Positions 23,392 through 31,202 of a stretch of 33,356 nucleotides of DNA are shown here, piece after piece. The DNA comes from Sphingomonadaceae bacterium. Its GTDB lineage: Bacteria > Pseudomonadota > Alphaproteobacteria > Sphingomonadales > Sphingomonadaceae. The position numbers were made by a program, and so were the translations under genes. Under the pieces are notes generated by a model. That model was given only the letters and a program-made list of their open reading frames with translations. It had not been told where the DNA came from and did not search any database. The stretch's first letter is position 1. Every line of letters starts with the position of its first letter. Location of the stretch: positions 1 to 33,356 of the forward strand of contig RFPL01000021.1 in the NCBI GenBank assembly GCA_009926135.1. Direction: 5' to 3'.

Positions 23392-24140
23392 TCGGGGTCG
23401 ATCGCTTTCGGGCGCACTTTGCGGGCCACGAGCATCAATACGTGTTGATCGGCGGGGCTGCCTGCGAACTGATCATGGACGAGGTCGGCCTCGACTTTCG
23501 TGCTACCAAGGATTTGGACATCGTCCTGGTTGTCGAAGCGCTGGACAGCGCCTTCACCGAGCGTTTCTGGGCCTTTGTCGAAGAAGGCGGTTACGAGGTC
23601 AGGGAGCGCAGCGAGGGAGCGAAGGTTCTGTACCGCTTCCAGAAGCCTAAGGCGGGGGATTTTCCCGCAATGCTCGAGCTGTTCTCGCGCGCGCGCGAGG
23701 GACTGAAGCTTTCGGAGGATGCCCACCTGACGCCGCTCCCAATCGACAAGGCAGCCGCCAGCTTGTCGGCAATCCTACTTGATGAGAGCTACTACGATTT
23801 TCTCAAGTCGATGGTCCGCGAAGTCGGCGGCATCCCCGTGCTTGGCGAGGCGGCAATCATCCCGTTCAAGGCACGCGCTTGGCTCGATCTTACCCGCCAG
23901 CGCGAAGAAGGAGGCAATGTCGATGAGAAGAACATCCGCAAGCACCGCAATGACGTGGCACGGCTGCTGCAGCTGCTGAGCCAGGAGGCCCGTTATGAAT
24001 TGCCCAGCTCCGTCGCTGACGACATGCGGTCGTTTGTGGAGCAGGCAACGGCCGAGGCCGATTATGACCCCAGGCAGTTCAAGGTGAACATGACGCGAGA
24101 CGACGTCGCCACAAGGTTGCGTGCTGCCTACCAGTTGTGA
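23385..24140 (+). CDS. AbiEii-like nucleotidyltransferase, probable toxin (251 aa)
   Basis: Residues 20-50 show the nucleotidyltransferase signature: YVLIGGAACEL, with G23-G24, then TKDLDIVLVV with D43 and D45 as the likely metal ligands. This is the layout of AbiEii/MenT-like enzymes, which modify RNA (often tRNA) and act as toxins or abortive-infection effectors. Later residues include AAIIPFKARAWLDLTRQREE (about 161-180), a conserved helix in this fold whose lysine is usually important. The ATG at 23385 follows GGAG eight bases upstream and overlaps the antitoxin stop. An alternative is a housekeeping-type domain protein, but the pair architecture favours a TA-type module. Confidence 0.75.
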   Translation: MVIGVDRFRAHFAGHEHQYVLIGGAACELIMDEVGLDFRATKDLDIVLVVEALDSAFTERFWAFVEEGGYEVRERSEGAKVLYRFQKPKAGDFPAMLELFSRAREGLKLSEDAHLTPLPIDKAAASLSAILLDESYYDFLKSMVREVGGIPVLGEAAIIPFKARAWLDLTRQREEGGNVDEKNIRKHRNDVARLLQLLSQEARYELPSSVADDMRSFVEQATAEADYDPRQFKVNMTRDDVATRLRAAYQL

Positions 24141-24320
24141 GCAATGAGGTTCTGCAGAGCCGAAGCCCACTCGGGTGTCAGACCCGCCCCCCTATCTCGA
24201 ACATTCGAAGTGAGGATGGAACTCACCGACAACTGCCATCCGTTCACCAGCCATTCTGACAGCAGCTTCCCTCCCGATCCAAGACGTCTGCGCGCCCGAG
24301 TTCTGACGACGGACAGCGTG

Positions 24321-24767
24321 TCATGATCGACGAAGGTTAGCTGCCAGCATTTCAAGTGTCTTACGGAATTCGTTGATGCGGTCATCAGGCATATCCCGGA
24401 GCAATTCGGTATATGTTGCATCGGCTTCGAGACGCAGCCTGGGCAGCAAATCCCGGGCCTTGGGCGTGGCATGAACAAGCTGCAAGCGCCGATCCTTTGA
24501 AGAGCGCATCCGTTGGACCAAACCGTTCTCCTCCATCTTGTCCAGAGCAAGGCCAATCGTCATGCGTTCGAGTTCGAGGCACCGCGCCAATTCGGTCTGC
24601 GACATCCCGGGATCACGCAGCAGGTAAGCGAGGATACGCCATTGGGTGCGACTGAGGCCATGCGCATGCGTGCGTTCGTCGAACTTTCGACGCAACGATC
24701 TCGGCACTTCTTCCAGCAGGAAGGCGAGTTCGTCGAGTGGAGTGGGAAAGGTTTCGTCCGCCTTCAT
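24321..24767 (-). CDS. MarR family transcriptional regulator (148 aa)
   Basis: A complete MarR-type winged helix: GLSRTQWRILAYLLRDPG (residues about 38-55), recognition helix region MSQTELARCLELERMTIGLA, the linker NGLVQRMRS and the wing SKDRRLQLVHATPKARDL. Family members are dimers that leave the DNA when a small ligand binds. It diverges from the RND operon with 91 bases between the starts, and that gap contains a 12-base palindrome (24815-24826), so it most likely represses the pump and itself. The ribosome-binding site before the ATG at 24767 is weak. Confidence 0.85.
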   Translation of the reverse strand: MKADETFPTPLDELAFLLEEVPRSLRRKFDERTHAHGLSRTQWRILAYLLRDPGMSQTELARCLELERMTIGLALDKMEENGLVQRMRSSKDRRLQLVHATPKARDLLPRLRLEADATYTELLRDMPDDRINEFRKTLEMLAANLRRS

Positions 24768-24809
24768 TTTGCAAGCGCCTTATGAGCCACCATCACGGTC
24801 CCGCAAAGC

Positions 24810-24833
24810 ATTATTAAAGCGCTTTACGATAAT
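24810..24833. promoter_or_regulatory. Palindromic operator candidate for the MarR regulator
   Basis: TAAAGCGCTTTA (24815-24826) is a perfect palindrome. ATTAT (24810-24814) and ATAAT (24829-24833) extend it with a two-base offset. It lies midway between the divergent marR-type and efflux starts, 26 bases before the adaptor ATG, where a repressor would cover the promoters. Confidence 0.55.
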
Positions 24834-24858
24834 CCCTCTTACAGTCTATGCAGCGTCC

Positions 24859-26031
24859 ATGCATCCCACTGCCATTAAACTCAATCCCAGACAAAAAGGA
24901 TTGCCACGTCAAGCGGCGGTGGCCGCGCTGCTTCTTCTCTCCCTTGCCGGCTGTGGCTCGCAATCTGGTGATGCGGAAAAAACCGCAGCCGCCTCGGGAC
25001 AAGGCGCAACCGAAGTCGAAACAGTGATCGTCGAGCGGTCGAACTTGTCCCAACCGGTTCAAGGGCGAGGAACGATCGCGGCATTCCAGCGCAGCAACCT
25101 CGGAGCGCTTGTCCAGGGGCCTGTCGATCGAATCTTCGTCCGCGTTGGAGACAGAGTCGCCAAGGGCGCACCTCTGTTTCGCACGAGGCAGGCGGACTAC
25201 CAGCGCAGGCTGAACGAGGCTCTCGCCGCGGTGAGGCTCGCCCGGGCAGAAGCGCAGCAGGCCGAACGCACCAATGAGAGGGTTCAGGCGCTGAAGCCGC
25301 GCGGCTTCGTATCGCTATCGCGCGTCGACGAAGCTGAGACGGCGGTCGCAGTTGCCAAGGCTCGCGTTTCTCAAGCCGAGGCCGTGGCCGCGACTGCACA
25401 GCAAGCGCTCAATGACACCATTGTGCGAGCGCCCTACGACGCCGTGGTGACGAGCCGCAATGTCGATGAGGGTGTCTACCTCAGCACCTTTGGAGTGGGT
25501 GGACAATCGTCAATTCTGGAAATTCAGGAAGTCGCTTTCGTCGCGGCGATCGTCAGCTTTCCTCAAGACAAGCTCGGGCAAGTCCAGCGGAACCAGCCCG
25601 CACACCTGTTCATCGAGGGCTTCGCCAAGCCGTTCGAAAGCTACGTAGCGGTCATCAATGATCGAGTGGATGCCCAGGCGCGGACCGTCGAGGTCAGATT
25701 GCCGCTGCGCAATCCCACTTATGAGGTGAAGCCCGGACTTTCGGTGCGCGCCGAAATCTCGGCACCGCCGACACCAGCGCTGATCTTGCCTCGCCGCGCC
25801 ATCGCCGGAGACAGCGCCGCGCCCTTCGCTTTCGCGGTCGCCAATAGCAGCGTCCGCAAGGTCGCGGTTCGCATCCGGTCGATCGATTTCGACCGGGTGG
25901 AAATCCTGTCGGGCCTCAATGCGGGGCAGCGGGTCGTACTCAATCCCCCGTCGATGTTGCATGACGGGATGAAGGTGAAGGAAAGACGGGCAGTGCCCGC
26001 GAAAACTGGTTCAGACAATGTGGCTCGTTGA
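24859..26031 (+). CDS. RND efflux periplasmic adaptor, lipoprotein (390 aa)
   Basis: The N-terminus is a lipoprotein signal ending in LLSLAGC, with the lipid-bearing cysteine at residue 32. It is followed by the adaptor plan: barrel-sandwich halves around a helical hairpin (about 95-165, RLNEALAAVRLARAEAQQAE and onward), then IVRAPYDAVVTSRNVDEGVY, the typical lipoyl-like second half. The adaptor would bridge the inner-membrane pump and the TolC-like channel. The length is normal. The ATG at 24859 lacks a clear ribosome-binding site but is the only start just before the signal peptide. Its stop overlaps the pump start by 14 bases. Confidence 0.9.
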   Translation: MHPTAIKLNPRQKGLPRQAAVAALLLLSLAGCGSQSGDAEKTAAASGQGATEVETVIVERSNLSQPVQGRGTIAAFQRSNLGALVQGPVDRIFVRVGDRVAKGAPLFRTRQADYQRRLNEALAAVRLARAEAQQAERTNERVQALKPRGFVSLSRVDEAETAVAVAKARVSQAEAVAATAQQALNDTIVRAPYDAVVTSRNVDEGVYLSTFGVGGQSSILEIQEVAFVAAIVSFPQDKLGQVQRNQPAHLFIEGFAKPFESYVAVINDRVDAQARTVEVRLPLRNPTYEVKPGLSVRAEISAPPTPALILPRRAIAGDSAAPFAFAVANSSVRKVAVRIRSIDFDRVEILSGLNAGQRVVLNPPSMLHDGMKVKERRAVPAKTGSDNVAR

Positions 26032-29000
26032 CGTTTCGATCCGGCGACCGGTCTTTGCCACAATGATGATCAGCTCGTTGGTGGTCATGGGATTCGTGGC
26101 CTTTCGAGGTCTGGGCGTCGATCTCTTCCCGAAGATCGAATTCCCATATGTTTCAGTGCAGACCACGCAGCCGGGGGCTGCCCCCTCGAGCATCGAAACC
26201 GAAGTGACAGACAAGATCGAGGAGGCGGTCAATTCGATTTCGGGGATCCGCCAGCTCCGGTCGGTCAGCGCGGACGGGCTGTCGCAGGTCAACATTGAGT
26301 TTGAGCTCAATGAAGATCCCGATGTGAAGGCGCAGGAGGTGCGCGACAAGATTTCCGGAATTGTCGCCGATCTGCCTGACGATGCGGATGCGCCCATAGT
26401 TGAACGGCTCGATCCTGACGCGGCACCTGTCGTTTCGGTGATGATTGCCGGCGAGCAGCCCGTCGCGGAACTGACTCGCTTTGCCGATGAAGTAGTCAAG
26501 GAACGGCTGCAGCGCATCTCCGGAGTCGGCTCGGTCACCCTGGTTGGCGGTCGCGACCGGGAAATGCGAATCTGGCTCGATCCATCGAAGCTGAAGGCGG
26601 TTGGCCTGAGCGCGCCCGATGTCCTCAGGTCGGTCCGGAACGAAAACGCCCAATTGCCCGGCGGGCGGTTGGAAACCGAAGCGCGACAACGCGAATTCGG
26701 TGTGCGCACGCTTGCCGAGGCCCGCACCGCCGAAGAGTTCAAGCAGATGATGCTCGCCCATCGCGAAGGCGGGCGCAGCACCCGGCTCGACGATATTGCC
26801 CGGGTCGAGGATTCCGTGACCGACGAACGAAGCTACGCACAACTCAACGGCGTCGTCGGTGTTGCGCTCGAAGTGCGGCGCCAATCCGGGCGCAACACCA
26901 TCGAGGTGGCCAAGGCCGTCATGGCCGAAGTCGCTGAGCTCCAGCAGAACGCGCCACAAGGCATGCGTCTGGTCGTAGCCCGCGACATCTCGCGCTTCAT
27001 CGAATCCTCGATCGATGACGTACTGTTCGATCTGGTATTGGCCGTAATCCTCGTTATCGGAATCACCTTTTTCTTTCTGCTGTCCTGGCGAGCGACTGTC
27101 ATTGTCGGACTGGCGATCCCGACCTCGATCATGGCGACTTTCTTCATTTTTGGGGTGGCCGATTTCACCGTCAATATCATGACGATGCTTGCCCTGACGG
27201 TCGCCGTCGGGTTGCTGGTCGACGACGCCATTGTTGTAGTTGAGGCGGTCGAGCGCGACATCGAGGCCGGCCTGAGCCCGCCTGAGGCGGCCGCTTCTGC
27301 CACCCGGCGAGTGGCGCTTGCGGTTCTGGCAGGCACATTTGCTACGTTGGCGGTATTCGTCCCGATCTCGGTGATGGAAGGTATTGTTGGACAATTCCTG
27401 ATCCAATACGGGCTGACCATTGTCTTCTCGGTCTCGGTATCGTTGCTCGTTGCGCTTACGCTCACACCGATGCTGGCATCGCGTTTCATGCGGCTCGAAC
27501 ATCGTGACCACGGCTGGCTTGGGCGGATCGAAAACTTTCATCGGCGCATGGCGGAACGCTACGCTGAGCTTGTCGCCTGGACTTTCAGTCACACAAAGCT
27601 CGTCATTCTTGCTGCGGCAGGGAGCCTGGTGATTGGCGGTATTTTTGCCTCAATGGTCCCATCGACCTTCCTTGGCGAAGCGGACCGCAGCGAGTATCTC
27701 GCAACGGTTAAGCTGCCTTTGGGCACTGGCATCGCCACTGCCCGCGATGCGGCTCTGCGCGCTGATGCGGCCCTGCGCAGAGACGATCAGATCAAACTGG
27801 TCTTCATCACGGCTGGCGCCGGCATAAGAGGGCGCACAAATCTTCTCGAATTCTACGTCGAGACGACACCCAAACGTGGTCGGTCCGTATCGCAAGGCGA
27901 ACTCATGAACCGCGCACGTACGACACTCACCAAAACCTTTCCCGAGGCGGTTGAAATTTCGATCAACGAAGTGCCTTGGGTGTCGGGCGGCGGGGTCGCC
28001 ATGAATCCGATAGAACTGGTGGTCAGCGGCAGCGACATCAACCGGATCGCCCAATATGCCGCGACGCTGGAAGAGCAGTTCCGCGCCGATCCATTATTCA
28101 CCGACATTCGCTCGACATATGAGGGCGGCCGGCCCGAGGTCCAGGTGAGGTTGGATCGGGCCCGAGCAACCGATCTTGGCGTTGCTGCGCGCGAAGTCGC
28201 GAGTGCCACGCAGATCATGCTGGGCGGAGTCGAGGCCGGGACATTTGAGGTAGGTGGCAGGCGCTACGATGTGCGGGTTCGTATGGAGGAAGACCTTCGC
28301 CAGTCGCTTTTCGATCTTGGCCAATTACCGGTTCGTTCCGCAAGTGGGGCACTGGCAGACATGGCTTCAGTCGCAGACATCGGCGTGGAATCCGGGCCTA
28401 CGCAGATCGACCGGCTCAACCGTGCGCGTCAGGTCACCATCATCCTCAATCTCCCACCCGGAACCGCGCTGGGCGATGCGGACGCGCGCGCCGACGAGAT
28501 CGTCGCGGACTTCCCGCCGCCTGCCGGAATGACTATCCAGAAAGAGGGCATGGCGCGCCGACTGGGCGACACGTCGTCGGCAATCATAGCCGCCTTTGTC
28601 CTCGCTTTGATCGCGCTCTACATAGTGCTCGCCAGCCAGTTCGATCGCTTTGCTCAGCCTTTGCTGATCATGCTGACCGCGCCGCTGTCCTTTTCGGGGG
28701 CGTTTTTTGCCATGTGGGCGGCCGGGCAGCAAATGAGTCTCTTTGCCCAGATCGGTCTGCTGGCCCTGATGGGTATCGTCATGAAGAACGGCATCCTCCT
28801 CATCGACCGTGCCAATCAGTTGCGCGAAGAGGGACGTGGGGCACACGAAGCCATGTTACAGGCTGCGCCAGAACGTCTCCGTCCGGTACTGATGACCGCG
28901 ATGGCTGCCGTCTTCGGGATGATTCCGGTCGCCCTTTCCCAATCAGACGGAGCGGAGTGGCGCAATCCCATGGGCTTCATCATCATCGGTGGCCTGACGA

Positions 29001-29164
29001 CATCGACCTTGCTGACGTTGGTGGTGATCCCGGCAATCTACGTGGCCGTGGCGGGCGTCGGAAGCAAGTTGGCCGGAATTTTCGGAAACAGGGGCCGGTT
29101 GATCGACGTCGTTCCAGAACAAACTCCAGATTCAACGTCTCCTCACAAACCGCGGCTGCCATGA
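26018..29164 (+). CDS. RND efflux pump, inner-membrane permease (1048 aa)
   Basis: The full-length RND/AcrB-type pump opens with WLVDVSIRRPVFATMM and the first membrane helix. GLLVDDAIVVVE places the proton-relay aspartates at D402 and D403 in transmembrane helix 4. Two large periplasmic loops and a second membrane half with IGLLALMGIVMKNGILLID complete the fold. Substrates cannot be told from sequence; the hydrophobic and amphiphilic efflux (HAE1) group covers drugs, detergents and solvents. The ATG overlaps the adaptor gene, and the stop overlaps the ATG at 29161 (ATGA), so three parts of the pump are co-translated. Confidence 0.92.
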   Translation: MWLVDVSIRRPVFATMMISSLVVMGFVAFRGLGVDLFPKIEFPYVSVQTTQPGAAPSSIETEVTDKIEEAVNSISGIRQLRSVSADGLSQVNIEFELNEDPDVKAQEVRDKISGIVADLPDDADAPIVERLDPDAAPVVSVMIAGEQPVAELTRFADEVVKERLQRISGVGSVTLVGGRDREMRIWLDPSKLKAVGLSAPDVLRSVRNENAQLPGGRLETEARQREFGVRTLAEARTAEEFKQMMLAHREGGRSTRLDDIARVEDSVTDERSYAQLNGVVGVALEVRRQSGRNTIEVAKAVMAEVAELQQNAPQGMRLVVARDISRFIESSIDDVLFDLVLAVILVIGITFFFLLSWRATVIVGLAIPTSIMATFFIFGVADFTVNIMTMLALTVAVGLLVDDAIVVVEAVERDIEAGLSPPEAAASATRRVALAVLAGTFATLAVFVPISVMEGIVGQFLIQYGLTIVFSVSVSLLVALTLTPMLASRFMRLEHRDHGWLGRIENFHRRMAERYAELVAWTFSHTKLVILAAAGSLVIGGIFASMVPSTFLGEADRSEYLATVKLPLGTGIATARDAALRADAALRRDDQIKLVFITAGAGIRGRTNLLEFYVETTPKRGRSVSQGELMNRARTTLTKTFPEAVEISINEVPWVSGGGVAMNPIELVVSGSDINRIAQYAATLEEQFRADPLFTDIRSTYEGGRPEVQVRLDRARATDLGVAAREVASATQIMLGGVEAGTFEVGGRRYDVRVRMEEDLRQSLFDLGQLPVRSASGALADMASVADIGVESGPTQIDRLNRARQVTIILNLPPGTALGDADARADEIVADFPPPAGMTIQKEGMARRLGDTSSAIIAAFVLALIALYIVLASQFDRFAQPLLIMLTAPLSFSGAFFAMWAAGQQMSLFAQIGLLALMGIVMKNGILLIDRANQLREEGRGAHEAMLQAAPERLRPVLMTAMAAVFGMIPVALSQSDGAEWRNPMGFIIIGGLTTSTLLTLVVIPAIYVAVAGVGSKLAGIFGNRGRLIDVVPEQTPDSTSPHKPRLP

Positions 29165-29289
29165 AGCAAAAGCGCACCGGCGTGCTGATTGGCCCGGCAC
29201 TGACTGAAAAATACGGCTGGAAAGAGGGCGACCGGGTGCCGCTGAAGTCGCTGCTCTCGGCCAATCGCGATCGCGCTACGGGCAACCTG
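29161..29289 (+). pseudogene. In-frame fragment of an ABC transporter permease (FtsX/MacB type)
   Basis: The 43 codons from ATG 29161 encode RTGVLIGPALTEKYGWKEGD and then RVPLKS. These words belong to the periplasmic domain of FtsX/MacB-type ABC permeases and have no place in a TolC channel. Nothing else of such a permease is present here. The fragment runs in frame, without a stop, into the channel gene at 29290. It looks like a deletion scar that fused a permease remnant to the next gene. Confidence 0.6.
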
Positions 29290-30753
29290 ATGTTGAGACA
29301 GTACTCATCGTTGAAGCCCGCCCTGCTGGCAGGACTTGTTGCCGCATTGCCTGCGCCGTTGCTGGCCGACGATCTGCGCGATGCGCTAAACGCGGCCTAT
29401 GCCACCAACCCGTCGCTGCAAGGCGCGCGGGCCCAGCAGCGAGCGACAGACGAAACCGTGCCGATTGCCCGCGCCGCCGGTCTGCCCTCGCTGCAGGGCG
29501 CATCAAGCTACACCGAATTTCTCAAGAACAGCGCCAACAATTTTACCTCGCCCGACCGCGCTTTCGATTCCTCCTTACAGCTTAGCGTGCCGGTCTATTC
29601 GGGCGGCGGCGTGAAGAATTCGGTGCTCGCAGCAGAAACGCGGGTGAAGGCAGGGCAAGCCGATCTGCGCGGTGCGGAGTCTGGTATATTCAGCCGAGTT
29701 GTCGCCAGCTACATGGACGTGATCCTTGCCGAAGCCGTCGTGGGCCTCAATCGCAACAATGTCGAAGTCCTCACAGTCAACCTGCGGGCAACGCGTGACC
29801 GTTTCGAGATCGGCGATCTGACCCGCACCGATGTGGCCCAGTCGCAGGCTCGGCTGGCGCTCGCTCAGGGCGATCTGCGCTCTGCACAGTCCAGCCTGAT
29901 TGCCGCGCGCGAGTTCTATCTGTCCATAGTTGGCAAGCCTCCCGTGGCGCTGCAACCGCCGCCACCGCTGGCCGGTCTTCCGGACACGCCGGCTGAGGCC
30001 ACCCAAATCGCGCTCGACAACAACCCAGACCTGATCGCAGCGCGTCAGCGCAGCACTGCTGCTGGTTTCGATGTGAAAGCGGTGAGTGCATCGCGCCTGC
30101 CACGGATTAGTGTGTTCACCGGACTTGGCTATACCGACTATCTTGGCACGCTCGGTGGCACAGCAGCCGGCACCGGTGCCTTTACCCAGAGCCAGACGAC
30201 AGCACAGGCAGGCATTCGCGCGTCCATCCCCATGTTCCAGGGCGGGCTTCCCGCAGCCCAGCGCCGTCAGGCACAGGCGCGGGAGAACGCGACGATGGAG
30301 CAAGAGATCGCCATTGAGCGTGAGGTCATCGCCACCGTCCGCGCTGCCTTTGCCTCTTGGCAGGCTACCGACGAGATCATCGCGTCGAGCCAAAGCGCAG
30401 TCGATGCTGCAACTCTCAGCCTTGAAGGGGTGCGCGCCGAAAACAGCGTCGGCAACCGCACCATTCTGGATATTCTCGATGCCGAGCGTGAGTTGCTTCA
30501 AGCCCAGACCCGCCTCGTCACTGCGCGGCGCAATGCCTATGTCGCGGGATTCTCGCTGCTCTCAGCGATGGGCATGGCCGAGGCACGCGACCTCGGCCTC
30601 GATGGTGGCCCGCTGTATGATCCCGATGTCAACTACCAGCGCGTGCGCGGCAAGGTGTTCGACTGGGACAGTGACCCGGCACCCGTCGCCAAATCCACGC
30701 GAACGGTTGACTCGGCACCGCAAGACGGGGCACCGTCTGACGTGCCGGAGTGA
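29290..30753 (+). CDS. TolC-like outer-membrane efflux channel (487 aa)
   Basis: From ATG 29290 the product starts with a signal peptide (SLKPALLAGLVAALPAPLLA, cleaved near ALLAD). Two TolC repeats follow, with LRDALNAAYATNPSLQGARA opening the first and AAEATQIALDNNPDLIAARQ-like sequence (about residue 235) opening the second. The helix-rich repeats and the conserved LDILDAERELLQAQTRLV near the end are typical. It would complete the adaptor/pump complex. The reading frame is open back to 29161, so a 530-residue form with a foreign N-terminal extension is possible. I prefer 29290 because the signal peptide begins there, although its ribosome-binding site is weak. Confidence 0.85.
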   Translation: MLRQYSSLKPALLAGLVAALPAPLLADDLRDALNAAYATNPSLQGARAQQRATDETVPIARAAGLPSLQGASSYTEFLKNSANNFTSPDRAFDSSLQLSVPVYSGGGVKNSVLAAETRVKAGQADLRGAESGIFSRVVASYMDVILAEAVVGLNRNNVEVLTVNLRATRDRFEIGDLTRTDVAQSQARLALAQGDLRSAQSSLIAAREFYLSIVGKPPVALQPPPPLAGLPDTPAEATQIALDNNPDLIAARQRSTAAGFDVKAVSASRLPRISVFTGLGYTDYLGTLGGTAAGTGAFTQSQTTAQAGIRASIPMFQGGLPAAQRRQAQARENATMEQEIAIEREVIATVRAAFASWQATDEIIASSQSAVDAATLSLEGVRAENSVGNRTILDILDAERELLQAQTRLVTARRNAYVAGFSLLSAMGMAEARDLGLDGGPLYDPDVNYQRVRGKVFDWDSDPAPVAKSTRTVDSAPQDGAPSDVPE

Positions 30754-30818
30754 ACGACGGCACTGGCTGAATATTCGCTAATTATTTTCAGTTTGCGTTG
30801 TTTGGAGGCCCCCATTTG

Positions 30819-30844
30819 GGAGGGATCCCTCCGACTCTAGTCGG
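30819..30844. repeat. Two touching palindromes after the efflux operon
   Basis: GGAGGGATCCCTCC (30819-30832) is a perfect palindrome and CCGACTCTAGTCGG (30831-30844) a second one sharing two bases with it. They follow the channel gene by about 65 bases. Without a T run they are a weak case for a terminator and could be an element end. Confidence 0.4.
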
Positions 30845-30918
30845 ATACTGGCTTCAGCCCTAGTATTGCGTGATAGCCTGTAACCTTGGGAAAGTGGACC
30901 ATACGTCCTTAAGGTGGT

Positions 30919-31086
30919 TCCCTCGGCAGCCTTGGCATCGACGGCGCGGTAAATGCCCTTCAGCGCGGTCACCAGCGGCTTGCGGTCTTTCCATGAGAGG
31001 AAGTCCGTCGAGTTCCGGAGCAGATGGACGATGCAGGTCTGGACCATGGCCTCGGCGAAAACGGCGGTGATCGCCTCGGGCGATCC
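30919..31086 (-). pseudogene. IS256-family (Mutator-type) transposase fragment
   Basis: Read on the minus strand, about 56 codons match the centre of IS256 transposases: SPEAITAVFAEA, VQTCIVHLLRNS, FLSWKDRKPL and LKGIYRAVDAKAAE. Similarity stops abruptly on both sides and neither the N- nor C-terminal catalytic parts are present. It is an internal relic, not a functional gene. Confidence 0.75.
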
Positions 31087-31146
31087 GTGCCTTGGAAAAC
31101 TTCGTCCTCATCATCGCTCACTCCGTATCCTGGCCCTATGATCTAA

Positions 31147-31160
31147 CTGGAATTTTCCAG
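31147..31160. repeat. Palindrome in the IS110 left noncoding end
   Basis: CTGGAA and TTCCAG pair around TT, 42 bases before the IS110 transposase ATG. IS110-family elements express a bridge RNA from a noncoding end; this hairpin could be part of such an RNA or of the junction promoter. No full bridge-RNA fold was derived. Confidence 0.3.
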
Positions 31161-31202
31161 CTCAAAACGGTCCAAGATTCCGGGCGCAGGTCATGACCGA
31201 CC

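Larger units (their letters stand above)
30754..31202. other. Intergenic region with IS debris between tolC-like gene and IS110
   Basis: A 449-base stretch without an intact gene. It holds two touching palindromes (30819-30844), a 168-base IS256 transposase fragment (30919-31086), and the presumed left end of the IS110 element with a 14-base palindrome (31147-31160). Confidence 0.6.

Noticed and set aside
24141..24320. Short plus-strand frame between the nucleotidyltransferase and MarR genes
   Set aside because: No ribosome-binding site, proline/arginine-rich translation, and it overlaps the 3' end of the MarR gene. I see no gene in this gap.
26153..27592. Minus-strand open frame of 479 codons opposite the RND pump
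   Set aside because: Antisense to a complete AcrB-type pump; translation is charged and low in complexity, without family motifs.
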